A DNA stretch of 64,000 nt, from NCBI GenBank assembly GCA_030549495.1, contig JAUIRK010000694.1, positions 1 through 64,000 of the forward strand, in the 5' to 3' direction. Below the pieces are notes generated by a model that was not told the origin of the DNA, did no database searches, and worked only from the letters and a program-made list of their open reading frames with translations. This DNA comes from Nectonema munidae. Taxonomy: Eukaryota > Nematomorpha > Nectonematoida > Nectonematidae. The position numbers and the translations under genes are program-made. Positions 34,154-45,490 of the stretch are shown here, one piece after another (the first letter of the stretch is position 1; every line of letters starts with the position of its first letter).

Positions 34154-34288
34154 ATGCCACCGTGGATTTTTAATTGGTCGAAAGCATGTTATGTTGCTTC
34201 TAATGATAAAGATATTGAATCCGCGAAAGGAAATGTAGGGAAACAAACGACAGAAAATAGTCCAACCTTTTTTCCCCAAAAATTTAAG
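34154..34288 (+). CDS. possible short first coding exon of an unknown gene
   Basis: ATG in CTAAATGCC opens a 45-codon stretch, MPPWIFNWSKACYVASNDKD followed by ESAKGNVGKQ, ending at KFK before a donor-like GTTTGT. The codon content is less AT-rich than its surroundings. No domain recognised and no partner exon found, so this is only a candidate. Confidence 0.22.
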
Positions 34289-34366
34289 GTTTGTTTCATT
34301 AAAAAAAACCAAAAACTCGAAACATCAGTGAAACTATATTTTTCGCTTTTTGTATTTTTTAAATAA

Positions 34367-36084
34367 CTCAAATTAGTTGTACGTATATATTCTAGCAGTC
34401 TAAGTGCATGTGACAGGTAGACATGTCGAGCCAGTGTTCCTATTTCGATTCCGAAGCAATACATCCGATATCTGTGCAGTTATGAAAAATTATTGTTCTT
34501 TTGGAGGTAAAACCGACAATAAAATTTTTTTATATATGATAGTGGGATTTGAAAGTTTTGGTCTAAGAGTGTGCTTTTGTATTTATGTAAAAATTATTTA
34601 GAAAAAAAATTTTACGTTAATTTTTTGTTTCAAATTTAATTATTTAGGAAAAGCTCAATTTTATCATTTTCTTGTCAACATTTGCTTGTTCATGACAAAG
34701 AAATTTATTTATTTATAATTTTATTTCTCTTTTCTTGATGTTTTCCAAGTTATGTTACCTTTAAATATACAGATAATTTATTTCGATTAAATACTTAAAT
34801 CTTAGTTATACAAAACAAAGCGTTATTTCTTTGTTCTCTTAATATTTTTTTCCTTTTTATGAACTCAACGAAAATTTTGTTGAAAAATATATTTGTTTTT
34901 AAAGAAATACTAAAAAAATCAATGTTTTGATTTTTGTAAAAAAAAGTTATTTTTTTTATAAAAAATATCTTCTAGACTCTAGAGATTTAGTCATGTTGAA
35001 TTCATCAGTTCCATTTTGTCACATCTTTACTTATACAGATACAAGATATTATTTTTCTATTGAGTGAAACATATTGTATTTCCTCTTTTTTGATTAAAAA
35101 AACTTCTAAGTCAAGAATACATCTGTTTCAGAAATATTTACCTTCATTTTAATTTTTGAAAGATATCTAAGATAAGGGTGGGAAAAGAATTTTCTAATAA
35201 AATTTAAATTTAAATTTAAATTGAAGCTTGGATAATTTTATGATATATTTCATTTACATCCGTTACTCTGTCGGAAATGTTCAGAAAAGGAAAGGATCGA
35301 GAAAGGGAAGTGTTGTATATTTACTGAGTTATTTAGTGCATTCGATTGCTATCTTCTTTTGTTTTTGAGTTGGAAACATTAAAAGTTTCTTCTTTGCGGC
35401 CTTTGTTCTCCCAAACAGGAAGAAGAGAATTTGATTGCAATTCCTTCTTTTATTTTAACAACGTATCATCATATTTGACATTGAATTTACAATTACACTC
35501 TTTTACAAATTTTAACAAAAGCTTTTTCTTTTTCAATAATTAAATTTAACATCTTTTTGTATCAATCCCGAATAAAGGTAACATTTTCTGATTCTTTGTA
35601 TGTTCTGATCTTTCATTCTTCACTTGCCCTAACTTGTTCGTTGACTTATGTTTATGAATGTTATGGTAATTATTTACTACGTAATTTGACATTCTAAAGT
35701 AGTACAAGTTTCAGATCGATTGTAAAATTTTCACACCACACGTGTTTAGGATAGGTGAAAAGATATCTTACAAATGAGTTTAGTTGGCTTGCAAATTCGA
35801 CAATGATATGAGGAAATTTTTTATGTATTCTCTACTTGATTGGATTATTATTTAGTAGCGAGTAGTAAGACAAAGTAAAAAAATCTAAATAACAATCCAA
35901 CTAACTAATCTATACAAAATTTTAATGGGAAAAGGATGCAAATTATAAATTTGTATTTAATATCAAGTGAGATGACTTTTTAATTTATTTAAAATAGGGG
36001 TGGACTCGAACTTTTACTATTACACTTCTGTTCCTATGACATTGATATCAAAACCATAGTTATTGTTTTTAGAGAGATAGGGGG
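34367..36084. other. AT-rich, no gene assigned
   Basis: Small frames around 34.4-34.6 and 35.3-35.5 kb have no recognisable content. Confidence 0.35.
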
Positions 36085-36387
36085 CAGGCCCGTAGTTAGG
36101 ACTTTTTAATTGGGAGGGCTGGAAAATTTTTTAGAGGGGGGGGGGGGGCTAAATATTTTAACAAAAAATTTTTGGTACTTATAGGTTATCTCTCCCCCAT
36201 TCAAAAATTTTTTTTTAGTAAATTACTGAAAAAAAATTTAAAGTGAGAGGGAGATAACTAATAAGTACCAAATTTTAATATATAGTCTAAAAATAAACCA
36301 TTTTTTGAACCCTTTATTGATATCGAAATATATTAAGTTGGGGGGAGGGAGCTTAGCCCCCTCCTGCCCTCGCTGGCTACGGGCCTG
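36085..36387. mobile_element. hAT-like MITE with CAGGCCCGTAG ends
   Basis: The left end CAGGCCCGTAGTTAG and the right end, read inward, CAGGCCCGTAGCCAG are inverted repeats. The flanks ATAGGGGG and TATGGGGG agree at six of eight positions. A run of 19 G follows at 36391-36409. The element is interrupted by the Merlin MITE at 36174-36269. Confidence 0.7.
36174..36269. mobile_element. 96-bp Merlin MITE nested in the hAT-like MITE
   Basis: The ends are GGTACTTATAGGTTATCTC and, read inward from the right, GGTACTTATTAGTTATCTC, the same termini as the Merlin element at 18.5 kb. AAATTTTT on the left and AAATTTTA on the right look like its target duplication. No coding capacity, so it must have been moved by a Merlin transposase supplied in trans. 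Confidence 0.75.
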
Positions 36388-36409
36388 TATGGGGGGGGGG
36401 GGGGGGGGG

Positions 36410-37320
36410 TTAAATTAAAAAAATATATATAAATTTGAAAATATATACAAGAAACGTTTTATTGCCCATTGGAATTATTGGAATAACTATTGATAAATTA
36501 TTAAATCTTTTATCAATATTTTTGGTTTTTATTATTATTATTTGATATTAGTATTTTAATGATTTTATTTTTGAATTATGGATGCGGGCTTAAGTCACCG
36601 CAGCTCTCTGTCTACCGCCGTGATTGATAAGAAACTTGAATATTGGCTGACCTAATCCCGAAGACATGCATCATCACTAGATATTTTTTGCAAATAAATC
36701 TTCTCTCTCTATTTCTCTGACCGAATCATGAAGACATGTCATCATCGCTAGAAAACATCTACTACTCATATTTCCTATATAAGAAGAAGTCAAATACGTT
36801 TTAGGTAATTGCGCACAAACGTTCTTGTCTTGCTTTGGGTATTAGAAAAAGTAAAATGACTAAAAAGGCTGGTGGACAGAAAAGGGCATTCTACATCATA
36901 ATACTTTGCATAAAAAGTTATTTTTTGTCGTCAAACCTAAGATTTTTTATTGTTAACAAATCCAATATATTTTTTTAATATTCTCACGAAAAATTATGAG
37001 TACACGAAAATACAAAATTTTCAAAAATGTTTCAGGTTAGACCTTTATATTTTTTGATATTTTTTGTTGATTTTTCAATTAACTTATTTGTACCTTTTAT
37101 AGCACCAAATAAACTGAAACTTTGAAAATATTAAGGTTTCTCTAGGGGGTCCATATGAACCCATTGGGGCCATGTGATGTTTTCTTGGGCGAACACTTAT
37201 ACTACATAAAATATATATGGAGTATTTTGTAATTAAATAATATTATTTAAAAGTAAAATATTAAATTAATCTTACTCATTGTGTTAAAACCAACATATGA
37301 TGTTTTAAATATTTTTATTT
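36410..37320. other. AT-rich, with a 70-bp duplicated segment and TATA-like box
   Basis: CTGACCTAATCCCGAAGACA at 36647 and CTGACCGAATCATGAAGACA at 36717 start two related units, each running on to CATCATC-CTAGA. CTATATAAG lies at 36776. ATGACTAAAAAGGCTGG at 36856 opens only a short frame. The nature of the unit is unknown. Confidence 0.4.
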
Positions 37321-37389
37321 ATCATCAGTTGAAGCTTAATTTGAAGTATATTTATATTGTTCTGCTTAACGTCACCTCCTTTTGTATTC

Positions 37390-37452
37390 ACCCCTGAAGA
37401 TGAAATATGCGAAAACGCTTGGGACGAACCTCGTCTTTTAATAAACATGATC
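37390..37452 (+). repeat. retroelement-like 3' tail
   Basis: CACCCCTGAAGATGAAATAT is followed by GCGAAAACGCTTGGGACG and TCTTTTAATAAAC. The order GAAGATG, then cGAAAcG, then TTTTAATAAA matches the inner part of the fold-back at 21.8 kb and resembles tails of Penelope- or LINE-like elements. No coding part remains. Confidence 0.3.
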
Positions 37453-38179
37453 AGTTCAGCTTAGAAAAAATGGAGGCAAAATTCTGTCGAATATCTATGG
37501 GTTGATTAGGTCCTCACACAAGATTTCAAAAAATAAAATAATCTGTTATGCATTGATGAAATGGTACTTGTTGAAAATAAATTAGTCTTATAATTACAGG
37601 TTAAAGTTTCAAATCGACAAATAGTAATTTAGCTATTCTAATGACATTTGTGAGGTTCATCGATATTGAAGATATATGTTGAGAAGTCCTTTTCACATTA
37701 AAGCTAACGGGTGTCACAAAAGAGGAATCCATCTTCAAATAACTTGAGGCCCAATTTTAAGAAACGAACATTACATTTAAGAAGATTGGGGCTTGTGAAA
37801 CTGATTAAGCCGGTGCTATCAGTCGAAGGTATCGGTGAGTCAGTGCTTACTCAATAAAACTGTTCCAAATATATTTGGTATGCACTGTATTGTTGAACGG
37901 TTACATTTGCTTGCCAAAAACTTAGCAGGATGTTTGCATGAATTGTGAGATCGCTCCTTCTTGCGATGATGTGAAAAGAATGACGAGGGAAAAAAAAGGC
38001 TTCTGTTGCACAATGAAGACAGGTGCCAGTCCACATGTAATTAATTTTAATAATTACCCACATCGTTATCCTATATAGGAATATTATTTTATTCCTTTTA
38101 TTCCATGAGTAAGTTCTATAGACAATTTTCAGATATTTGATTGAAATTTTTTGGACATTTTTTGGAAACAATTTATTTT

Positions 38180-38335
38180 CTGTAATCAAAGAATCGAAAA
38201 ATATTCTCTAAAAAATCAAAAAATATGAAACTTTCTGTTCATATTTGGCTAGATGTAAGATTTGGGCTATACCAAAGTTTTTGTTATACGTACATACTTA
38301 TGTCTATGTGTCACGTTATAATATCCCTATTTAAT
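38180..38335. repeat. left flank of the satellite locus, shared with 43.5-43.8 and 50.5-50.9 kb
   Basis: AATCAAAGAATCGAAAAATA, then AAAAAATCAAAAAATATGAA, then CTTTCTGTTCATATTTG recurs as its reverse complement at 50726-50800 and, in the same orientation but more diverged, at 43678-43725. Confidence 0.65.
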
Positions 38336-38644
38336 TGTGTCGCCATACGTCGCCGCATATCTTTTTATTGTCGCTTGGTATTCCCCTATATCCTTTTCAT
38401 CTATTTTAGTGTCGCGACTGTCGCTTTATATTTTTCTATTTTATTTGTGTCGCCATACGTCGCAGCATATCTTTTTATTCTCGCTTGGTATTTCCCTATA
38501 TCCCTTTCATCTATTTTAGTGTCGCGACTGTCGCTTTATATTTTCCTATTTTATTTGTGTCGCCATACGTCGCAGCATATCTTTTTATTGTCGTTTGGTA
38601 TTTCCCTATATCCTATTCATCTATTTTAGTGTCGCGACTGTCGC
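38336..38644 (+). repeat. 110-bp satellite, left block (2.8 units)
   Basis: Units start at 38336, 38446 and 38556, exactly 110 bp apart and nearly identical. Each holds five copies of GTCGC (in TGTCGCCATACGTCGC, TTGTCGCTTGG and GTGTCGCGACTGTCGC). The third unit stops at CTGTCGC where the 39-bp array begins. Confidence 0.95.
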
Positions 38645-41600
38645 ATTCTAACTCTAAAATTAAGCACTCTTTCAGTTTTGCTAACTCTAACTCTAAAGAT
38701 AAGCAGTGTCCAATTTTCCCAACTCTAACTCTAAGTTTAGGCACTCTTCTAATATACCTAACTCTAACTCTATTTTTAAGCACTCTTCTAATTTACCTAA
38801 CTCTAACTGTAAAATTAAGCACTTTTCCTGTTTTTCTAACTCTAAATCTAAAGATAAGCAGTTTTCCGATTTTCCTAACTCTAATTCTAAGTTTATACAT
38901 TCTTATTATTTACCTAACTCTAACTCTAAGTTTAAGCACTCATCTAATATACCTAACTCTAACTCAAAGTTTGAGCACTTTTCTAATTTACCTAACTCTA
39001 ACTCTAAAGATAAGCAGTGTCCAATTTTCCCAACTCTAACTCTAAGTTTAGGCACTCTTCTAATATACCTAACTCTAACTCTAATTTTAAGCATTCTTCT
39101 AATTTACCCAACTCTAACTGTAAAATTAAGCACTTTTCCTGTTTTCCTAACTCTAAATCTAAAGATAAGCAGTTTTCCGATTTTCCTAACTCTAATTCTA
39201 AGTTTATACATTCTTATTATTTACCTAACTCTAACTCTAAGTTTAAGCACTCATCTAATATACCTATCTCTAGCTCAAAGTTTGAGCACTTTTCTAATTT
39301 ACCTAACTCTAACTCAAAAATTAAGCACTCTTCCAGTTTTCCTAACTTAAGTTTAAACACTCTTCTAATATACCTAACTCTAACTCTAAGTTTAGGCACT
39401 CTTCTAATATACCTAACTCTAAGTCTAATTTTAAGCATTCTTCTAATTTACCTAACTCTAACTGTAAAATTAAGCACTTTTCCAGTTTTCCTAACTCTAA
39501 CTCTAAAGATAAGCAGTTTTCCGATATTCCTAACTCTAATTCTAAGTTTATACATTCTTCGCATTCTAACTCTAAAATTAAGCACTCTTTCAGTTTTGCT
39601 AACTCTAACTCTAAAGATAAGCAGTGTCCAATTTTCCCAACTCTAACTCTAAGTTTAGGCACTCTTCTAATATACCTAATTCTAACTCTAATTTTAAGCA
39701 CTCTTCTAATTTACCTAACTCTAACTTTAAAATTAAGCACTTTTCCTATTTTCCTAACTCTAACCCTAAAGATAAGCAGTTTTCCGATTTTCCTAACTCT
39801 AATTCTAAGTTTATACATTCTTATTATTTACCTAACTCTAACTCTAACTCAAAGTTTGAGCACTTTTCTAATTTACCTAACTCTAACTCTAAAATTAAGC
39901 ACTCTTCCAGTTTTCCTAACTTAAGTTTAAGCACTCTTCTAATATACCTAACTCTAACTCTAAGTTTAAGCACTCTTCTAATATACCTAACTCTAACTCT
40001 AATTTTAAGCACTCTTCCAGTTTTCCTAACTCTAACTCTAAAATTAAGCACTCTTTCAGTTTTGCTAACTCTAACTCTAAAGATAAGCAGTGTCCAATTT
40101 TCCCAACTCTAACTCTAAGTTTAGGCACTCTTCTAATATACCTAACTCTAACTCTAATTTTAAGCACTCTTCTAATTTACCTAACTCTAACTTTAAAATT
40201 AAGCACTTTTCCAGTTTTCCTAATTCTAACTCTAAAGATAAGCAGTTTTCCGATTTTCCTAACTCTAATTCTAAGTTTATACATTCTTATTATTTTCCTA
40301 ACTCTAACTCTAAGTTTAATCACTTATCTAATATACCTAACTCTAACTCAAAGTTTGAGCACTTTTCTAATTTACCTAACTCTAACTCTAAAATTAAGCA
40401 CTCTTTCAGTTTTGCTAACTCTAACTCTAAAGATAAGCAGTGTCCAATTTTCCCAACTCTAACTCTAAGTTTAGGCACTCTTCTAATATACCTAACTCTA
40501 ACTCTAATTTTAAGCATTCTTCTAATTTACCTAACTCTAACTTTAAAATTAAGCACTTTTCCAGTTTTCCTAACTCTAAATCTAAAGATAAGCAGTTTTC
40601 CGATTTTCCTAACTCTAATTCTAAGTTTATACATTCTTATTATTTACCTAACTCTATCTCTAAGTTTAAGCACTCATCTAATATACCTAACTCTAACTCA
40701 AAGTTTGAGCACTTTTCTAATTTACCTAACTCTAACTCTAAAATTAAGCACTCTTTCAGTTTTGCTAACTTAAGTTTAAGCACTCTTCTAATATACCTAA
40801 TTCTAACTCTAGGTTTAAGCACTCTTCTAATATACCTAACTCTAACTCTAATTTTAAGCATTCTTCTATCATACCTAACTCTAACTCTAAAATTAAGCAC
40901 TCTTCTAGTTTTCCTAACTCTAAATCTAAAGATAAGTAGTTTTCCGATTTTCCTAACTCTAATTCTAAGTTTATACATTCTTATTATTTACCTAACTCTA
41001 AGTTTAAGCACTCATCTAATATACCTAACTCTAACTTAAAGTTTGAGCACTTTTCTAATTTACCTAACTCTAACTGTAAAATTAAGCACTCTTCCAGTTT
41101 TCCTAACTTAAGTTTAAGCACTCTTCTAATATACCTAACTCTAACTCTAAGTTTAGGCACTCTTCTAATACACCAAACTCTAACTCTAATTTTAAGCATT
41201 CTTCTAATTTACCTAACTCTAACTTTAAAATTAAGCACTTTTCCAGTTTTCCTAACTCTAACTTAAGCAGTTTTCCGATTTTCCTAACTCTAATTCTAAG
41301 TTTATACATTCTTATTATTTACCTAACTCTAACTCTAAGTTTAAGCACTCATCTAATATACCTAACTCTAACTCAAAGTTTGGGCACTTTTCTAATTTAC
41401 CTAACTCTAACTCTAAAATTAAGCACTCTTCCAGTTTTCCTAACTTAAGTTTAAGCACTCTTCTAATATACCTAACTCTAACTCTAAGTTTAAGCACTCT
41501 TCTAATATACCTAACTCTAACTCTAAGTTTAAGCACTCTTCTAATATACCTAACTCTAACTCTAATTTTAAGCATTCTTCTAATTTACCTAACTCTAACT

Positions 41601-42956
41601 GTAAAATTAAGCACTTTTCCAGTTTTCCTAACTCTAACTCTAAAGATAAGCAGTTTTTTGATTTTCCTAACTCTAATTCTAAGTTTAAGCATTCTTATTA
41701 TTTACTTAACTCTAACTCTTTGTTTGAGCACTCTTCTAATATACCTAACTCTAACTCAAAGTTTGAACACTTTTCTAATTTACCTAACTCTAACTCTAAA
41801 ATTAAGCACTCTTCCAGTTTTCCTAACTTAAGTTTAAGCACTCTTCTAATATACCTAACTCTAACTCTAATTTTAAGCATTCTTCTAATTTACCTAACTC
41901 AAACTGTAAAATTAAGCACTTTTCCATTTTTCCTAACTCTAACTCTAAAGATAAGCAGTTTTCCGATTTTCCTAACTCTAATTCTAAGTTTATACATTCT
42001 TATTATTTACCTAACTCTATCTCTAAGTTTAAGCACTCATCTAATATACCTAACTCTAACTCTAAAATTAAGCACTCTTCCAGTTTTCCTAACTTAAGTT
42101 TAAGCGCTCTTCTAATATACCTAACTCTAACTCTAAGTTCAAGCACTTCTAATATACCTAGCTCTAACTCTAATTTTAAGCATTCTTCTAATTTACCTAA
42201 CTCTAACTCTAAAATTAGCACTTTTCCAGTTTTCCTAACTCTAACTCTAAAGATAAGCAGTTTTTTGATTTTCCTAACTCTAATTCTAAGTTTAAGCATT
42301 CTTATTATTTACTTAACTCTAACTCTATGTTTGAGCACTCTTCTAATATACCTAACTCTAACTCAAAGTTTGAGCACTTTTCTAATTTACCTGACTCTAA
42401 CTCTAAGTTTAAGCAGCCTTCCAATATACCTAACTCTAATTCAAAGTTTGAGCACTCTTCTAATTCACTTAACTCTAATTCTAAAATTATGCACTCCTCA
42501 GTTTTCTTAACTCTAACTCTAAAATTAAACACTCTTCCAATTTACCTAACTCTAACTTTAAGATCTAGCTCTCTTTCAGTTTTCCTAACTCTAAATTAAA
42601 GTTTAAACACTATTCTAATTTACTTAACTATAACTCTAAGTTTAAGCAACCTTCTAATATACCTAACTCTAACTTTAATATCAAGCCCTCTTCCAGTTTT
42701 CCTCACTCTAACTCCAAGTTTAAGTAATCTTCTAATTTACCTAACTCTAACTCTAAAATTAAACACTCTTCCAGTTACTCTTCTAATTTACCTAACTCTA
42801 ACTTTAATATCAAGCCCTCTTTCAGTTTTCCTAACTCTAACTTAAAGTTTAAGCACTATTCTAATTTACTTAACTATGACTATAAGTTTAAGAACTCTTC
42901 TAATTTACCCAACTCTAACCTTAAGATCAAGCCCTCTTCCAGTTTTCCTAACTCTA
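38645..42956 (+). repeat. 39-bp tandem array with higher-order structure, 4.3 kb
   Basis: About 110 units of the pattern CTAACTCTAACTCTAAGTTT-AAGCACTCTTCTAATATAC. The first 16 bases are almost constant and the second half varies among about eight types. The types recur in a fixed order, forming higher-order repeats of roughly 310-470 bp (the type containing AAGCAGTGTCCAATTTTCCC recurs near 38.70, 39.01, 39.61, 40.08 and 40.44 kb). That type is 38 bp rather than 39, so frames shift there. Because 39 is a multiple of three, long Asn/Ser-rich frames stay open on both strands. These are not credible genes. Units after 42.6 kb are more diverged. Confidence 0.95.
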
Positions 42957-43371
42957 CGTTGCAACATATCTTTTTATTGTCGCTTGGTATTCCCCTATAT
43001 CCCTTTCATCTATTTTAGTGTCGCGACTGTCGCTTTATATTTTCCTATTTTATTTGTGTCGCCATACGTCGCAGCATATCTTTTTATTGTCGCTTGGTAT
43101 TTCCCTATATCACTTTCATCTATTTTGGTGTCGCGACTGTCGCTTTATATTTTCCTATTTTATTTGTGTCGCCATACGTCGCAGTATATCTTTTTATTGT
43201 CGCTTGGTATTTCCCTATATCCCTTTCATCTATTTTAGTGTCGCGACTGTCGCTTTATATTTTGCTATTTTATTTGAGTCACCATACGTCGCAGCATATC
43301 TTTTTATTGTCGCTTGGTATTTCCCTATATACCTTTCATCTATTTTAGTGTCGCGACTGTCGCTTTAACCA
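42957..43371 (+). repeat. 110-bp satellite, right block (3.8 units)
   Basis: Same unit as at 38336, with TCGCGACTG at 43021, 43131, 43241 and 43351 (period 110). It resumes about 30 bp further into the unit than where the left block stopped, so the 39-bp array replaced or deleted that piece. Confidence 0.95.
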
Positions 43372-43517
43372 GTACATCTATATATTCAATTGTTTATTAT
43401 CCATAAGCAAGATTATCAATGTCAATTTGACATGATTGACAATTCATATAATGTTTTGTTTCGTGCTATTCAGCGACACATATCATTCGACATATTCTAT
43501 ATTTTAACAAGGCGACA

Positions 43518-43850
43518 CTGCGACAATTGTCGCAGAAAACACCAAACTCAATTTCTTTGGTAGAGTCAAGATTTGATATACCTCATACGATGTTACAAAA
43601 GTTATTACTTATATTTTTGCAATTTGCACGATATTAAATAATATATTTGTCAAATAATAATCAATATAAAATCCTATAATCAAAGAATCAAAATATATTC
43701 TTTAAAAAATCAAAAAATATTTATTCTTTTGAAATATATCGTTAGCTCCCGTTACTTTTAGAATAGAAAGATAAACTTAGCCTCTCTAATCATTTTTATC
43801 AAATCATACATATAGGAAACTAAAAGTAACGTGAGACAACGATATATTCA
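43518..43850. repeat. palindrome and fold-back to the right of the satellite
   Basis: CTGCGACAATTGTCGCAG at 43518-43535 is a perfect 18-bp palindrome built from the GTCGC word. Further right, GAAATATATCGTTAGCTCCC near 43731 and its near complement ending AACGATATATTC at 43848 form a fold-back; both arms contain GTTACTTTTAG. Confidence 0.8.
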
Positions 43851-45166
43851 TTTTTTATTTCAGTTTTTCAGTTTTATATATATTCATATTCAGTTTTATT
43901 TCATGAAAACTATATGATTGGTTTAAATGTTTATGCGATATATAATAATAATACTACTACTACTAAATATGACGATTTTTTGGAAATTTTAACTTATTTG
44001 ATTTGCAGAAAAAATTTAACTGTTTTTCAATATTTCTTTTTCATGATATATATATATCATTTGAAAGCTTATCGTTTGCTACATAGGGTAGAATTTATTT
44101 TTGCAAAAGTTTTTAAATTTTTTTGATAACTGGACCTTACTTCGAAAAATTTGGTCTAAATTTTAGCAAAAAAAAGGGACTACTTTTTCAGATGAGCAGA
44201 AGATTTAAAGAAAAATTTTGAATTAAAATCCTATCATTGGAAAGCTATACTCTTTATGGGTAACATAGGCTAGGTTTTACAAAAAAATATGTTTTTCTTT
44301 TTCCAAAATCTGCTTTTATGTTAGGTCAGTCTATTTTTATCTAGTTCCAAAAAATACCAATAAATTAACGTGATGAGTTTATATACTATTTTTTCAATAT
44401 TTCATATTAACAAATGTAGAATAGGGTTTTTTACATTTTAAAATGTCATAGTTAAAGAACACTGTCAAAAATAAATATATATATTTTTACTTTTTAGGGG
44501 TCAGCATAGGTCAGTATAATGTTTTTCTAATAAATTTTATATTATTTTTGAGGTGAAAAATGTCGATCGAATGTACAAGTTTTGTTGGATAATCGTAGCC
44601 TATTTTTATTTCAAATCAATTTTTATTCGGTTTAGATACACTTTTCTAATTTTTAACAAAGGGCATTCGTTATATTTATAGTGACATTGTGTGAAGAATA
44701 AATCACATTATTGATTCTAACGCATAACTATGCGAAGAAAGATTAACACATCGCGTTTGTGAACGCAGTGGTTTCTTATCTCGCATAGCACGCTTTTGTG
44801 TTTTATTTTATCGGGCTAGTGTACGCTTAGTTTATTTGTAGTGTTCGTAGCTGAAATTTTTGTCAAATATTAAAATGCTTACAACTTTCGCATTTCTCAA
44901 CCAAATTAATCATGCGATATACAAAATTAGAGCTTTTTTATGGGCTTTCTGAATACATTGCTTATATTATAAGTAGTTTAGAAATAGCATTTTACTGTTC
45001 TTTTAACGAAGAGTATTTGTTATATTTATACCACCAATGTGCGATAAAGAAATCACACACCGATGCTATCTATCTCACATTATAATTAATATTTAAAAGT
45101 TGCATCGCAGGCTATTTTCAAATAACATAATAGTTCATTATTATAGTTGGAGGTAATGTTGCACCA
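43851..45166. other. AT-rich, with a diverged duplication
   Basis: GGGCATTCGTTATATTTATA at 44661 and GAGTATTTGTTATATTTATA at 45010 begin two related segments, both followed by an AATCACA word and a TATCTC word. No gene seen. Confidence 0.4.
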
Positions 45167-45221
45167 TCCGTGCATCGATAAATGTCTTTCCTATGCAATT
45201 GGCTTTTTATCGATGCACGGA
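45167..45221. repeat. perfect 16-bp hairpin
   Basis: TCCGTGCATCGATAAA at 45167-45182 and its exact reverse complement at 45206-45221, with a 23-nt loop. It is GC-richer than its surroundings. No flanking T-run is seen and the role is unknown. Confidence 0.9.
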
Positions 45222-45490
45222 AATCATAGACGGAGAATCTCTGAAGTCGGAAAATCTCTGAAGTAAGTTCTTTGTGCATAAGCCGCTTTCTCTCTCTCTA
45301 GCTGGTCTATCTTCCCTTGTGTTACATTTTCTCTGTCACTTTTCTCACTCCCCAAAGTGTAATCTACGCCAATATCACAACACCAGGAAACAATTTATAA
45401 AAGAGATGAGGAAGTTTAAAGCTTCATAGCTCAAAGTGAATCTTCACTCACTAAAGTGTAAACGTTCTTATGAAGAAAAAATAGACTTTA

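Noticed and set aside
36856-36930. Gene start at ATGACTAAAAAGGCTGGTGG after a TATA-like box.
   Set aside because: The frame closes after about two dozen codons, no splice donor of quality and no recognisable product.
37390-37452. Possible hammerhead ribozyme, from CTGAAGA followed by GAAA and GTC.
   Set aside because: The stem III closing pairs do not fit (A opposite G next to the cleavage triplet) and stem II is weak.
38225-43371. Long open frames on both strands over the satellite, including Asn/Ser-rich and Leu/Tyr-rich proteins of up to about 230 residues.
   Set aside because: They arise because the 39-bp repeat is a multiple of three and lacks stops. Frames are open on both strands at once and shift at 38-bp units, with no codon bias or conserved start.
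38336-43371. CRISPR-like array.
   Set aside because: Repeats are contiguous without unique spacers, in a eukaryotic AT-rich context.
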